Positions 25,615-37,294 are shown, counted from the first letter of the stretch. The stretch is DNA of 64,000 nt from Weissella sagaensis (GCF_005405285.1 NZ_BJDT01000001.1:468726-532725), one strand, 5' to 3'. The notes: generated by a model from the sequence alone, not told the origin. Numbers and translations are program-made.

Positions 25615-28281
25615 ATGCGAGAAATTGATATGCCTGGTAAGTACAATCCGACCGCCGTTGAAGCAGGTCGTTATGATAAGTGGGTGCAAGAGAAGCGTTT
25701 TAAGCCATCTGAAAATAAAAAGGCGCGCCCTTATTCAATCGTTATTCCACCACCCAACGTGACTGGTAAATTGCATTTGGGTCATGCATGGGATACAACT
25801 TTACAAGATATGCTGATCCGTCAAAAACGCATGCAGGGATTTGATACGTTATGGTTGCCTGGTATGGATCATGCTGGTATTGCAACGCAAGCTAAGGTTG
25901 AACAACGTTTAGCAGAATCAAATATTTCACGCTATGATTTAGGACGTGAAAAGTTTATTGATCAAGTTTGGGATTGGAAGAATGAGTATGCTGCAACCAT
26001 AAAATCACAATGGGGTAAGCTGGGGCTTTCACTAGATTATGATCGTGAACGTTTTACTTTAGATGATGGTTTGTCTGAAGCGGTTCGTAAGGTCTTTGTG
26101 ACATTGTATGAAAAAGGTTTGATTTACCGTGGTGAGTACATCATCAACTGGGATCCTAAGGCAAGAACTGCGTTATCTGATATTGAGGTTATTCACCAAG
26201 ATGATGAAGGCGCCTTTTATCATGTGCAATATCCATTTGTGGATGATGATACAACTTTTGAAGGCAAGCACTATATTGAAATTGCAACGACCCGTCCTGA
26301 AACAATGTTTGGGGATGTGGCTGTGGCTGTGCATCCTTCAGATGAGCGCTACAAAGCATTAGTTGGTAAAAAAGTATTGGTACCATTGGTAAATCGTGAA
26401 GTCCCAATTATTGCTGATGAATATGTTGATCCTGAATTTGGTTCTGGAATGGTTAAAATTACACCAGCACATGATCCAAATGACTTTGGTGTTGGTAATC
26501 GTCATGATTTGGAACGCATTAATACAATGAATGAAGATGCTTCAATGAATGAACGTGCTGGTAAGTACGTTGGGATGGATCGTTTTGAGGCACGTAAAGC
26601 AATTGTCGCTGACTTGCAAGCTGGTGGCTGGATGTTATCAGTTGAACCAATTGTGCATGCTGTAGGACATTCAGAACGTACTGGTGTGCAGGTTGAGTCA
26701 CGGTTATCAACACAATGGTTTGTTAAGATGAAGCCGTTGGCGGAACAAGCATTGAATATGCAAAAATCAGAAGATCGTGTTGATTTTTATCCGCCACGTT
26801 TTGAAGGAACCTTTACACGTTGGATGGATGATATTCATGATTGGGTTATTTCACGTCAATTATGGTGGGGCCACCAAATTCCAGCCTGGTATCATAAAGA
26901 AACTGGTGAGATGTATGTGGGGATGGAAGCACCTGAAGACAGTGAAAATTGGACACAAGATTCAGATGTGTTAGATACATGGTTCTCATCAGCTTTATGG
27001 CCATTTTCAACAATGGGTTGGCCTGATACGGATGCAGAGGACTTTAAGCGTTATTTCCCAACGGATACATTGGTAACTGGTTATGATATTATCTTCTTCT
27101 GGGTTGCACGTATGATGTTCCAATCTAAGGAATTTACAGGGCAACGTCCTTTTAAGAATGTTTTGATTCATGGGTTGATTCGTGATGAACAGGGACGTAA
27201 GATGTCAAAGTCATTGGGCAATGGTATTGACCCAATGGATGTGATTGAAAAGTATGGTGCAGATGCGTTGCGTTGGTTCTTGGCAACTGGTTCAACACCA
27301 GGGCAAGATGTCCGTTTTTCATACACAAAGATGGACTCAGCATGGAACTTTATTAATAAAATTTGGAATGCATCTCGATACGTTTTGATGAACCTATCTG
27401 ATGATACTAAAGCTGAACTACCAACAGATATGACTAATTTCTCATTAGCCGATAAGTGGATTTTGTCACGCTTGAATAAGACGATTGCGATTGTAACAAA
27501 GAATTTTGAAAAGTTTGAATTTGGTGAAGCTGGCCGAGCTCTTTACAACTTTATTTGGAATGATTTTGCTGATTGGTACATTGAAATGACGAAGGAAACT
27601 TTGAATGGTGATGATCAAGCAGCACAAAAAACAGTGCAAGCAATTTTGGCTTATGTATTAGACAATACGTTACGCTTGCTACATCCAATTATGCCTTTTG
27701 TTACAGAAGCTATTTGGCAAGAAATGCCACATGAAGGGGAGACAATCGTTACAGCTGCCTACCCAACTGTTAAGCAAGGTTTGAATGATGATCAAGCTGA
27801 AATAGACTTTAATAGTTTGATTGACCTGATTAAAGCAGTTCGTACTATTCGTACAGAAGCAAATGCACCAATGTCAACGACGATTGATATCTTAATTAAA
27901 ACGAGTGATGATAATCTACAACGTATCTTTAATGAAAATGTTGATTATATTAATCGTTTTGTGAAGCCAAAGAATTTACAAATTGCTGCAGATATTAAAG
28001 CACCTGATTTAGCGATGACCCAAATCATTTCTGGTGCAGAAATTTACGTGCCATTGGCTGAATTGATTAATTTGGATGATGAAATTGCCCGTTTACAAGA
28101 TGAAATCAAGAAGTTCCAAGGCGAAGTAAAACGTGCTAATGGTAAATTAGGTAATGACAAGTTTGTTAATAACGCACCAGAAGCTGTTGTTGCTGCAGAA
28201 CGTGAAAAGTTAGCGGATTGGGAGAACAAATTAGAAGCAACTCACAACCGTTTAGCACAGTTGCAAGATGCGCAAGCATAA
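25615..28281 (+). CDS. valS: Valyl-tRNA synthetase
   Basis: 888-residue class I synthetase charging tRNA-Val. The HIGH motif is in [16 protein letters not shown], the CP1 editing domain follows ([24 protein letters not shown]), KMSKS is in [11 protein letters not shown], then the anticodon-binding domain, and a C-terminal coiled coil of about 65 residues typical of ValRS ([15 protein letters not shown]). AAGGAG is 8 nt before ATG 25615. Controlled by a T-box leader. folC downstream is separated by an extra promoter and hairpin. Confidence 0.98.
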   Translation: MREIDMPGKYNPTAVEAGRYDKWVQEKRFKPSENKKARPYSIVIPPPNVTGKLHLGHAWDTTLQDMLIRQKRMQGFDTLWLPGMDHAGIATQAKVEQRLAESNISRYDLGREKFIDQVWDWKNEYAATIKSQWGKLGLSLDYDRERFTLDDGLSEAVRKVFVTLYEKGLIYRGEYIINWDPKARTALSDIEVIHQDDEGAFYHVQYPFVDDDTTFEGKHYIEIATTRPETMFGDVAVAVHPSDERYKALVGKKVLVPLVNREVPIIADEYVDPEFGSGMVKITPAHDPNDFGVGNRHDLERINTMNEDASMNERAGKYVGMDRFEARKAIVADLQAGGWMLSVEPIVHAVGHSERTGVQVESRLSTQWFVKMKPLAEQALNMQKSEDRVDFYPPRFEGTFTRWMDDIHDWVISRQLWWGHQIPAWYHKETGEMYVGMEAPEDSENWTQDSDVLDTWFSSALWPFSTMGWPDTDAEDFKRYFPTDTLVTGYDIIFFWVARMMFQSKEFTGQRPFKNVLIHGLIRDEQGRKMSKSLGNGIDPMDVIEKYGADALRWFLATGSTPGQDVRFSYTKMDSAWNFINKIWNASRYVLMNLSDDTKAELPTDMTNFSLADKWILSRLNKTIAIVTKNFEKFEFGEAGRALYNFIWNDFADWYIEMTKETLNGDDQAAQKTVQAILAYVLDNTLRLLHPIMPFVTEAIWQEMPHEGETIVTAAYPTVKQGLNDDQAEIDFNSLIDLIKAVRTIRTEANAPMSTTIDILIKTSDDNLQRIFNENVDYINRFVKPKNLQIAADIKAPDLAMTQIISGAEIYVPLAELINLDDEIARLQDEIKKFQGEVKRANGKLGNDKFVNNAPEAVVAAEREKLADWENKLEATHNRLAQLQDAQA

Positions 28282-28291
28282 GAAAAGATAC

Positions 28292-28320
28292 TTGCTATCA
28301 TGATTATTTGCGTGTATAAT
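28292..28320 (+). promoter_or_regulatory. Promoter between valS and folC
   Basis: TTGCTA (28292-28297) and a perfect TATAAT (28315-28320) with a 17-bp spacer. Its transcript enters a structured leader and meets a hairpin with T-run before folC. Confidence 0.65.
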
Positions 28321-28324
28321 TCAT

Positions 28325-28420
28325 TGTATTGTGAATCACGAATTTAAGCTGTTCGTCGTTACAATGCAGTAAATTACACAAACATGAGCGCCGTCTACTT
28401 TGTAGAGGGCGCTTTTGTTT
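28325..28420 (+). ncRNA. Structured leader or small RNA before folC
   Basis: Two helices follow the promoter. TGTATTGTGA (28325-28334) pairs with TTACAATGCA (28359-28368), enclosing ACGAA (28338-28342) with TTCGT (28352-28356). Then AGCGCCGTCTAC (28387-28398) pairs with GTAGAGGGCGCT (28402-28413), followed by TTTGTTTTTT: an intrinsic terminator. The unit is about 95 nt. It could be an sRNA or an attenuator for folC. It does not look like the known tetrahydrofolate riboswitch. Confidence 0.55.
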
Positions 28421-28446
28421 TTTGATGGGATAAATTTGAGGAATAT

Positions 28447-29766
28447 ATGATAAAAATAACGACAGCTGCTCAAGCAATTGACTACATTCATAGCCGCCAT
28501 AAGTGGTCTAAAACACCTAGATTTGAGCGTTTAAATAAAATTTTAGATTTATTAGGCCATCCTGAACGACAATCAAAATATGTACACATTACAGGAACAA
28601 ATGGTAAAGGCTCTACCAGTAAAATGGTTGCGCAGTTACTTAGAAAAAGTGGGCTACAGGTTGGATTATTCACGTCACCATATATTTTAAAATTTAACGA
28701 ACGGATTCAAGATGATAACGGTAGTATCCAAGACGCTGATTTATTAGCAATAATGCAAGAATTGTCCCCAATTATAGAAACGTTAGATGAGACATTGCCT
28801 AGTGGATTGACTGAATTTGAAACATTAACAGTATTGATGTTTATGTATTTTGCTAAGCATCCGGTTGATGTCGTCGTTTTGGAAGTTGGTGTTGGTGGTA
28901 CTTGGGATTCAACGACAATCATACCAGATAAAATTGTTTCGGTTGTGACCACGGTTGGACTTGATCATATGCATGTATTGGGAAATACATTAACAGAAAT
29001 TGCGACGCAAAAAGCTGGGATTATTCAAAAACAGCGGCCGGTTGTTGTTGGTCGTTTATCAGTGGCAGCCAATGCTGTCATTGATACAGTCGCAAGTGCA
29101 ATGGGTGCGCCAATTTATCGATTAAATGAACAATTTAAAACCATAAATCACCAAACAACACAAGCTTGGGGTGAAACGTTCACGGTAACAGGGACGGTTA
29201 ATTATCAAGAAGTTTTTGTTGATTTAATCGGGCAATATCAAATTGATAATGCAGCTGTTGCTATCCAAACCGCAGCATTAGTTTGTGATTATTTTGGGTT
29301 GGTTTTAACTAGTGAACATGTTGCAACTGCTTTACAGACGGTTACTTGGCCTGTACGTTTTGAAAAAATTAGTTGTCAACCGTCGATTGTTTTGGACGGC
29401 GCACATAATGAGCCTGGTGTGCGAGCCTTAGCAAAGACAATTGCTGATCGTTTTAGTGAACAAACAGTACATCTTCTCTTTGGTGCATTGCAAGATAAAA
29501 ATTATGCAAAAATGTTACAATTATTAGCAGACTTACCTAATGTTGATTTACATGTTGTGGGCTTTGAAGGACCGAATAATCGGCAACCAATTAATCCAAA
29601 CGCTGCTGCTCACCAGATAAAAAATCAAACGGTGACAGTTCATGAAAATTGGCAAAGTGGTTTTGCAGCTGTGACGTCACAAATGCAAAAGGATGATCTG
29701 ATTTTATTTACAGGCTCATTGTATTTTGTTTCTGAAGTAAGACAGAATTTGACAGTATTAGATTAA
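28447..29766 (+). CDS. folC: Folylpolyglutamate synthase / dihydrofolate synthase
   Basis: 439-residue Mur-ligase-type enzyme adding glutamate to folates. P-loop HITGTNGKGSTSKM, omega region LFTSPYILKFNERIQ, EVGVGGTWDSTTI, TTVGLDHMHVLGNT, and the C-terminal domain start LDGAHNEPGV. Whether it is mono- or bifunctional cannot be decided by eye. GAGGA lies 4 nt before ATG 28447. The only nearby promoter reads through the 28387-28420 hairpin, so expression probably depends on read-through there or from valS. Confidence 0.95.
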   Translation: MIKITTAAQAIDYIHSRHKWSKTPRFERLNKILDLLGHPERQSKYVHITGTNGKGSTSKMVAQLLRKSGLQVGLFTSPYILKFNERIQDDNGSIQDADLLAIMQELSPIIETLDETLPSGLTEFETLTVLMFMYFAKHPVDVVVLEVGVGGTWDSTTIIPDKIVSVVTTVGLDHMHVLGNTLTEIATQKAGIIQKQRPVVVGRLSVAANAVIDTVASAMGAPIYRLNEQFKTINHQTTQAWGETFTVTGTVNYQEVFVDLIGQYQIDNAAVAIQTAALVCDYFGLVLTSEHVATALQTVTWPVRFEKISCQPSIVLDGAHNEPGVRALAKTIADRFSEQTVHLLFGALQDKNYAKMLQLLADLPNVDLHVVGFEGPNNRQPINPNAAAHQIKNQTVTVHENWQSGFAAVTSQMQKDDLILFTGSLYFVSEVRQNLTVLD

Positions 29767-29854
29767 GCATAGGTGTGAGGCGTATTTAATAAATTATAGA
29801 AAAATAATATTAACTAAATAACGGAATATTTTAGTTACAATGGAGTAATAAAAA

Positions 29855-31798
29855 ATGATTATTTTGCAAGCAAGCAATGTTGCACGTCGCTTTAATGGTG
29901 TGACATTTTTTGATAATATTTCAATGCAAATTCAAAGTAAAGCCCGGGTTGGGTTAGTTGGCCGAAATGGGGCTGGAAAATCAACATTATTGAAAATGTT
30001 GATTGGTGAAACGACACCTGATGAGGGTGAAGTTTCAATGAAAAAAGGTATTCAATTAGCGTATTTAGCACAAAATTCGGGTTTAGATTCAGACCTATCA
30101 GTTTATAATGAAATGCTAACGGCCTTTGCTGACGTCATTGCATTGGAAAAGCGGTTACGTCAATTGGAAAATCAAATTGCAACGACAACGGATTATACCA
30201 GTGATGCTTATACAGAATTATTAGCTGCTTATGATCAAGCGCAACATGATTTTGATGAAAAAAATGGTTACGGTTACGATGCAACAATTCGATCAGTGTT
30301 ACATGGATTTGGTTTTGATGAATCATTTTATGATCAAAAAATTGCGGCATTATCTGGTGGACAACGAACACGGTTGGCAATTGCAAAGCAATTGTTGGAA
30401 ACACCTGATCTGCTTATTTTAGATGAACCAACTAACCATTTAGATATGCAAACGCTAGCGTGGTTAGAGCAATACCTTAAAAATTATCAAGGTGCCTTAC
30501 TAATTGTTTCTCACGATCGTTACTTCTTGGATCGTGTCGTAACAGAAGTGTATGATATGCATTCGGGGCAGTTGGATCATTATAAAGGTAATTATAGTGA
30601 TTTTATGAAACAAAAAGCTGCTAATATTTTGCAAGAACAAAAGGCGTATGATAAACAACAAGAAGAAATTGCTAAATTAGAAGATTTCGTGAAAAGAAAC
30701 ATTGTGCGTGCTTCAACCACAAAGCGTGCCCAATCACGACGTAAACAATTAGAGCGGATGACCCGAATTGAGGCACCTAAAAATGAATCAGGTGTAGCTA
30801 GAATTCAGTTTATGGCTGATGAAGACTCAGGTAATGAAGTACTACGTGTTAATGATGTGAAGTTAGGGTATGACATGACGCATGTACTAGCAGAAAACGT
30901 TAATGTAGCAGTTGATAAACAGCATGCTGTGGCTTTAGTAGGACCGAATGGAATTGGTAAATCAACATTTATTAAAACCGTCTTGGGCAAATTACCCTTA
31001 TTAGCTGGCCAAATAAAATTAGGCGCCAATGTAACAGTTGGTTATTATGATCAAGAACAGCAGACATTGGATAACAAGCGTTCTGTGATTGATACGATTT
31101 GGGATGAACACCCCACGATGCCAGAAAAGGATGTGCGATCAATTTTGGGTTCATTTATGTTTTCAGGTGAGGCGGTTGAAAAGTTAGTAGCTGCTCTATC
31201 TGGTGGTGAACGTGCGCGTCTTTTGTTAACCAAATTAGCGTTGGAGCATGCTAATTTTTTAATCTTAGATGAGCCAACAAATCACTTAGACATTGATTCG
31301 CGGGAAGTATTGGAAACGGCTTTAAACGAGTATAATGGGACTATTTTCTTTGTGTCACATGATCGTTATTTCATTAATGAGGTGGCAACGGAAGTAGTTG
31401 AATTATCACCAAATGGTACGCGCTTTTTTGATGGTGATTATGATTATTATCTTGAAAAGACAGCTGGAGAATCTACTGAACAAAGTACAACAACTAGTCA
31501 AGCGGTACAAAAAGAAGATCATCTTAAAACATTATCACGAGCTGAACAAAAAGAAAAACAACGAGAACAACGCCGTTTGGAACGCGCAGTGACTGCGCTT
31601 GAAAACCAAATGACCGATCTTTCTGATGAACATGATGTTGTAAATGAAGCATTAAATGACCCTCAAAATGGTGCTGATTTACAAAAACTAAATGAATTAT
31701 CAGAAAAAATTGCGGCATTAGATAGTCAATTAGAAGATATTGAAGATCAGTGGACGGAAGCTAGTGTAGCTTTAGAACAATTTTTGACTGAAAATTAA
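29855..31798 (+). CDS. ydiF: ABC-F family ATP-binding protein (YdiF-like)
   Basis: 647-residue protein with two ABC cassettes and no membrane segment. Cassette 1: GRNGAGKST, LSGGQRTRLAIAKQLL, LLILDEPTNHLD. Cassette 2: GPNGIGKST, LSGGERARLLLTKLAL, FLILDEPTNHLD. A linker (about 245-315) rich in Lys/Arg/Gln joins them, and a C-terminal coiled coil of about 110 residues follows. ABC-F proteins act on ribosomes. The C-terminal extension and position before groES-groEL match YdiF. It is not clearly an antibiotic-resistance type. Confidence 0.9.
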   Translation: MIILQASNVARRFNGVTFFDNISMQIQSKARVGLVGRNGAGKSTLLKMLIGETTPDEGEVSMKKGIQLAYLAQNSGLDSDLSVYNEMLTAFADVIALEKRLRQLENQIATTTDYTSDAYTELLAAYDQAQHDFDEKNGYGYDATIRSVLHGFGFDESFYDQKIAALSGGQRTRLAIAKQLLETPDLLILDEPTNHLDMQTLAWLEQYLKNYQGALLIVSHDRYFLDRVVTEVYDMHSGQLDHYKGNYSDFMKQKAANILQEQKAYDKQQEEIAKLEDFVKRNIVRASTTKRAQSRRKQLERMTRIEAPKNESGVARIQFMADEDSGNEVLRVNDVKLGYDMTHVLAENVNVAVDKQHAVALVGPNGIGKSTFIKTVLGKLPLLAGQIKLGANVTVGYYDQEQQTLDNKRSVIDTIWDEHPTMPEKDVRSILGSFMFSGEAVEKLVAALSGGERARLLLTKLALEHANFLILDEPTNHLDIDSREVLETALNEYNGTIFFVSHDRYFINEVATEVVELSPNGTRFFDGDYDYYLEKTAGESTEQSTTTSQAVQKEDHLKTLSRAEQKEKQREQRRLERAVTALENQMTDLSDEHDVVNEALNDPQNGADLQKLNELSEKIAALDSQLEDIEDQWTEASVALEQFLTEN

Positions 31799-31856
31799 AT
31801 ACGTGATTAAAAAGCTTGATTTAAGGGCATTGCATAGTTGCTAAATTTAAAATGAG

Positions 31857-31900
31857 ACGTTAATCCAACCGTTTTATAATGGTTGGATTAACGTTTTTTT
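31857..31900 (+). terminator. Intrinsic terminator after the ABC-F gene
   Basis: ACGTTAATCCAACC (31857-31870) pairs perfectly with GGTTGGATTAACGT (31881-31894), then a T-run. Confidence 0.92.
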
Positions 31901-31926
31901 GTATTAAAATATCTGGTAGGAAAGGT

Positions 31927-31954
31927 TTGCAAAAAAAGAAGAGTGTGGTATTAT
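31927..31954 (+). promoter_or_regulatory. groESL promoter
   Basis: TTGCAA (31927-31932) and TATTAT (31949-31954) with a 16-bp spacer, directly upstream of CIRCE. Confidence 0.7.
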
Positions 31955-31966
31955 TGATAGTGTTGA

Positions 31967-31993
31967 TTAGCACTTAAACATAAAGAGTGCTAA
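31967..31993 (+). promoter_or_regulatory. CIRCE operator (HrcA site)
   Basis: TTAGCACTT-N9-GAGTGCTAA: the CIRCE inverted repeat with one mismatch in the left arm, placed just after the predicted start point. HrcA repression of groESL, lifted by heat, is expected. Confidence 0.95.
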
Positions 31994-32029
31994 AATAAGA
32001 AAAAATATAACCTGTGGAGGTCAGATAAC

Positions 32030-32305
32030 ATGTTGAAACCATTAGGAGATCGTGTTGTATTGCAAGTATCAGAAGCACCTGAGCAATCAGTTGGGGGAAT
32101 TTTATTAGCTTCTAATGCACAAGAAAAGTCAGTTACAGGAAAAGTCGTTGCTGTTTCAACGCAAACAGTTGGCGATTTAACAGCACCTGTTGCAGTTAAA
32201 GAGGGCGATCAAGTCATCTTTGATAAATATGCAGGCGCAGAAATTAGTATTGATGGGGTTGACTATTTAGTTGTTCACGAAAAAGACATCGTGGCAGTTT
32301 TGTAA
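32030..32305 (+). CDS. groES: Co-chaperonin GroES
   Basis: 91-residue Gro[27 protein letters not shown] opening with the mobile loop at about 17-30, then [14 protein letters not shown] and a terminal HEKDIVAVL. It caps the GroEL ring. GGAGG lies before the ATG. Same operon as groEL, 44 bp apart, under CIRCE control. Confidence 0.98.
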   Translation: MLKPLGDRVVLQVSEAPEQSVGGILLASNAQEKSVTGKVVAVSTQTVGDLTAPVAVKEGDQVIFDKYAGAEISIDGVDYLVVHEKDIVAVL

Positions 32306-32346
32306 TTTAAATACTTAATACTTAATAAAACGATAGAGGGTAATAA

Positions 32347-33969
<1,623 letters not shown>

Positions 33970-33982
33970 AATAGTAATTAAA

Positions 33983-34019
33983 AATGGTGGTGACTGTACA
34001 AAAGTCGTCACCATTTTTT
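33983..34019 (+). terminator. Intrinsic terminator after groEL
   Basis: AATGGTG (33983-33989) pairs with CACCATT (34009-34015), extended inward through G-U pairs to GACT/AGTC, followed by T residues. Confidence 0.85.
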
Positions 34020-34125
34020 GTGTGCACAAGTCTGTCATAATGTCATGAAAAAGAAAAATAAAAAATGAGATAAAAAGATAGACAATTAATAATTTGAGAA
34101 CTACAATGAGTCCTTGTATAAACTG

Positions 34126-34153
34126 TTGGTAAGATATGCATGTTGTATACAAT
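34126..34153 (+). promoter_or_regulatory. Candidate kimA promoter
   Basis: TTGGTA (34126-34131) and TACAAT (34148-34153), spacer 16 bp. A second pair, TTGAGA (34094-34099) and TATAAA (34117-34122), has a 17-bp spacer; either could serve. Confidence 0.5.
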
Positions 34154-34180
34154 TAACTTTATTTATTGAGGAGCAAGAAG

Positions 34181-36016
34181 ATGTGGCCTTTATTGAAGCG
34201 GTTTTTAATTGGCAAACCATTAAAAACTTTAGATGAAGATGCAAGACACCTTAGTCGAACAAAGGCGTTGGCTTTGTTATCGTCAGATGCTTTGTCATCT
34301 GTTGCCTATGGAACAGAGCAAATTATCACAGTGTTAATGGTTGTAGGTGGTGCTGCAACATTATGGTTACAGTTACCAATTGTTGGATTGGTTTTAATTT
34401 TGTTGGCAGCAATTACGCTATCATACCGACAAATTATTCATGAGTATCCTGCAGGTGGTGGTGCTTATCTTGTTACTTCCACCAATTGGGGTCGTAATGC
34501 CGGCTTAATTGCGGGTGGTTCATTATTGGTCGACTACATGTTAACAGTTGCAGTATCAGTAGCTTCCGGAACAGAAGCGATTGTTTCAGCCATTCCAGCA
34601 TTACATCCGTATAATGTTGCGATTGGTATCATTATCATTTTAGCGCTAACGGGTCTTAACTTACGTGGCATGCGTGAATCAGCAGGTGTTTTGATGGTGC
34701 CAGTTTATTTATTTATTTTGATAATGGTTATCATGATTATTTGGGGATTCGTGAATATTTTTACAGGTAACGTGCAGTATCAACCGACAACTACCGGACA
34801 TATTGCAACCGGTAGTGTGTCACTATTGCTGTTTTTAAAAGCCTTTTCTAGTGGTTCATCTTCGTTAACAGGGGTGGAAGCAATTTCCAATGCGGTACCT
34901 AATTTCAAGAAGCCTAAGGCAAAAAATGCAGCAGCAACATTATTGGTAATGGCACTCATTTTAACGTTTTTACTTGTGGGTGTGACAGGGTTATCATTTG
35001 CTTATGGTATTAAGCCAGCCGAAAATCTCACTGTTTTGGCACAAATTGGTGAACAAGTATTTGGCCATGGTGTTTTATTTTATGTCTTACAGATTGCAAC
35101 AGCAGCCATTTTAGCGGTTGCGGCAAATACGGGCTTTTCAGCTTTTCCACAATTAGCTTTTAATTTGGCTAAAGATAAGTTTATGCCGCATAGTTACATG
35201 GATAGAGGAGATCGTTTAGGATATTCAAAGGGAATTATTTCACTCGCTTTTGGTGCAATTGTGCTACTAGCTATCTTCCAAGGATCGACAGCTGCTTTAA
35301 TTCCGTTGTACGCAGTCTGTGTATTTGTGCCATTTACTTTATCGCAGTCGGGGATGATTATTCACTGGTGGCGTGAACGTAGTGGATTTTGGTTAGGTAA
35401 ATCAATTATTAACCTAGTTGGTGCTTTATTGTCAGCACTCTTAGTTATTATATTGTTTACGTTACATTTTGCTTCAGTATGGCCATATTTGCTAATCATG
35501 CCAATTGTCCTCCGTATTTTCCTAGTGATTAATCGACACTATCGGTTAGTGGCTAAACAATTAAAAATTTTGTCACAAGAACCTATTCGCCGGAGTCGGT
35601 ATGATGGTGCAACGGTGATTGTCCTTGTATCTAATTTAACACGGGCTACGGCTGATGCTGTTGATTATGCAAAGTCGGTTGGTGATAAAGTATTGGCGAT
35701 GCATGTGTCGTTTGATTCAAATCCCCAAAAAGAACATCGTTTGGGTGTTGAATTTAAGCGCGAATTTCCAGATGTACGCTATGTTGATATTCATTCTTCA
35801 TATCGTTCTATTACAAAACCAGCAATGCGATTTGTTGATGAAATTGCTAAAGCAACAACAGCTCGCAATCATTCTTTGACGATTTTAATACCACAATTTG
35901 TGCCACGTCACGGTTGGCAGAATGCCTTGCATAATCAAAATAGTAATAAACTAAGAGCAGCATTGGCATCCCGTGATGTGACAGTGTCTACCTATTATTT
36001 CCATTTGAAAGAGTAA
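34181..36016 (+). CDS. kimA: KimA-type potassium importer (KUP-like APC transporter)
   Basis: 611-residue membrane protein with about 12 helices and a cytoplasmic C-terminal domain (about 460-611). It is very close in pattern to Bacillus KimA (YdaO): KRFLIGKPLK, LLSSDALSSVAYGTEQ, AGGSLLVDY, KAFSSGSSSLTGVEAISNAV, NTGFSAFPQLAFNLAKD. Residues Asp36, Tyr43 and Asp118 match Asp36, Tyr43 and Asp117 of KimA, implicated in K+/H+ binding. ATG 34181 follows GAGGAG by 7 nt; an in-frame TTG at 34166 is rejected. Older annotation would say amino acid permease. Confidence 0.9.
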   Translation: MWPLLKRFLIGKPLKTLDEDARHLSRTKALALLSSDALSSVAYGTEQIITVLMVVGGAATLWLQLPIVGLVLILLAAITLSYRQIIHEYPAGGGAYLVTSTNWGRNAGLIAGGSLLVDYMLTVAVSVASGTEAIVSAIPALHPYNVAIGIIIILALTGLNLRGMRESAGVLMVPVYLFILIMVIMIIWGFVNIFTGNVQYQPTTTGHIATGSVSLLLFLKAFSSGSSSLTGVEAISNAVPNFKKPKAKNAAATLLVMALILTFLLVGVTGLSFAYGIKPAENLTVLAQIGEQVFGHGVLFYVLQIATAAILAVAANTGFSAFPQLAFNLAKDKFMPHSYMDRGDRLGYSKGIISLAFGAIVLLAIFQGSTAALIPLYAVCVFVPFTLSQSGMIIHWWRERSGFWLGKSIINLVGALLSALLVIILFTLHFASVWPYLLIMPIVLRIFLVINRHYRLVAKQLKILSQEPIRRSRYDGATVIVLVSNLTRATADAVDYAKSVGDKVLAMHVSFDSNPQKEHRLGVEFKREFPDVRYVDIHSSYRSITKPAMRFVDEIAKATTARNHSLTILIPQFVPRHGWQNALHNQNSNKLRAALASRDVTVSTYYFHLKE

Positions 36017-36054
36017 TTTTTAAAACTTATCAGTTTATTTATCAATATCATCAT

Positions 36055-36147
36055 AAAAACGTCTACTATAATGAGACATACGATAAAATGTTAGAGAATT
36101 AGTTTAACTTATTGTGTATGGACCCAATAACCTAGTAGGCGTTTTTT
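36055..36147 (+). ncRNA. Nested structured element between kimA and the DUF2785 gene
   Basis: AAAAACGTCTACTA (36055-36068) pairs over 14 positions (one G-U) with TAGTAGGCGTTTTT (36133-36146), followed by T then C. The 64-nt interior holds further pairings: CATAC (36077-36081) with GTATG (36116-36120), ATAA (36083-36086) with TTAT (36109-36112), and GTTA (36090-36093) with TAAC (36105-36108). It may be the kimA terminator with an elaborate loop, or a separate RNA. Nothing else is visible in this 271-bp gap. Confidence 0.5.
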
Positions 36148-36287
36148 CTGTTCAACAGGGCATAGTTATAAGGGACTTTAAAAAAATCGGATATAAGTTT
36201 ATATTTGTCGTCATTCGTGTGTTTTTTATTTTAAATGGTTGTGGTACTCTAAATGAGACAAATAATAACAAGGAAAGGCGTCAAAGA

Positions 36288-37271
36288 ATGGAATATACGA
36301 TTGACGACGTTCGTGATGAATTAAAGACGCTTCACGAACAAGTCTATGCAGGTAAATTATTAAATTCACTAGGTAGTCAAATTGGTCATTTACTTGATCA
36401 GATTGATTATGATGAACCTAGCCAAGTTGTGCAATTATCAGATGAACAAGCACAAGATATTAAACAGCGTATTTTAGAATGGCAACAAATGATGTATGCT
36501 GGTCAATCTGTTAAAGTTAGCAATCAAGACGTTTTGGATTTGTTAAGTAGCCTACGGCAAACTGATCCAGCATTGCGTGATAAGGGTGCTTTCTTTTTTA
36601 TCAGTGATGGACTACAAAATGGTGTGTTTGAAACGAATCAATTATTTTTAATAATCCGTTGTCTTATTCAAGATAATGTATTATTTAGTCATATTGATGA
36701 ACTAGACAATGATGGCGTATTTTATCGTTCGTTTGCAATATTTGTTTTGTCAATGTTACGCCATGCTAATCGTAAAGGTGCTAATAAATTTATTAGTGAT
36801 GAAGTAGATCAAACGTTATTTATCAACTTTGCTACGTATATTGCTTTAGAACGTGATACTCGTGGTTTTGTTGGTGATAAAGGTTGGGCACATGCTTTTA
36901 TGCATATTGGTAATTTAATGTCAGAATTTATACATGATGATAATGTGCAACGGGCGGATAAAATATTTTTGTTGACCATTTTAATTGAAAAATTAAAACG
37001 GTTGGATACACCACTTATTATGGGTGAAAATCGGCGTTTGATTGGCCTTATTACAGAGTTAGTTAATAAAAATGAATTATATGCAAAGTACTTTTTACAA
37101 CAATTAAAACAATGGCGTCAAGAGATGACGCGGCAAATGCAACCAGAATCAGAGGGTGCATGGCACTGTTTGTATAATCAACAAAGATTTTTACAGGGTC
37201 TCATGATGCGAGACAATCTGCCTAAAGAAATTTTGGATTATTTGAATGAGTCCCGGAATTTTTTAATGTAA
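36288..37271 (+). CDS. DUF2785 domain protein
   Basis: 327-residue soluble helical protein. The second half fits DUF2785: ALRDKGAFFFISDGLQNGVF, FYRSFAIFVLSMLRHANR, ALERDTRGFVGDKGWAHAF, MHIGNLMSEFIHDD. The function of this family is unknown. The upstream frame is open back to 36114, but that part is unlike a protein and lacks a ribosome site; ATG 36288 follows AAGGAAAGG and agrees with the domain. It lies between kimA and ddl, in its own unit. Confidence 0.82.
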   Translation: MEYTIDDVRDELKTLHEQVYAGKLLNSLGSQIGHLLDQIDYDEPSQVVQLSDEQAQDIKQRILEWQQMMYAGQSVKVSNQDVLDLLSSLRQTDPALRDKGAFFFISDGLQNGVFETNQLFLIIRCLIQDNVLFSHIDELDNDGVFYRSFAIFVLSMLRHANRKGANKFISDEVDQTLFINFATYIALERDTRGFVGDKGWAHAFMHIGNLMSEFIHDDNVQRADKIFLLTILIEKLKRLDTPLIMGENRRLIGLITELVNKNELYAKYFLQQLKQWRQEMTRQMQPESEGAWHCLYNQQRFLQGLMMRDNLPKEILDYLNESRNFLM

Positions 37272-37294
37272 GAATCCCATAAATCGGATTTGTG

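Noticed and set aside
28321-28446. Tetrahydrofolate riboswitch before folC
   Set aside because: Position is suggestive, but the conserved cores of the known folate aptamers are not seen.
34020-34180. ydaO-type c-di-AMP riboswitch before kimA
   Set aside because: The gap is too short and AT-rich and lacks the conserved core.
36114-36287. N-terminal extension of the DUF2785 protein
   Set aside because: The frame is open but it crosses the structured element, has no ribosome site, and the domain begins after the well-supported ATG at 36288.
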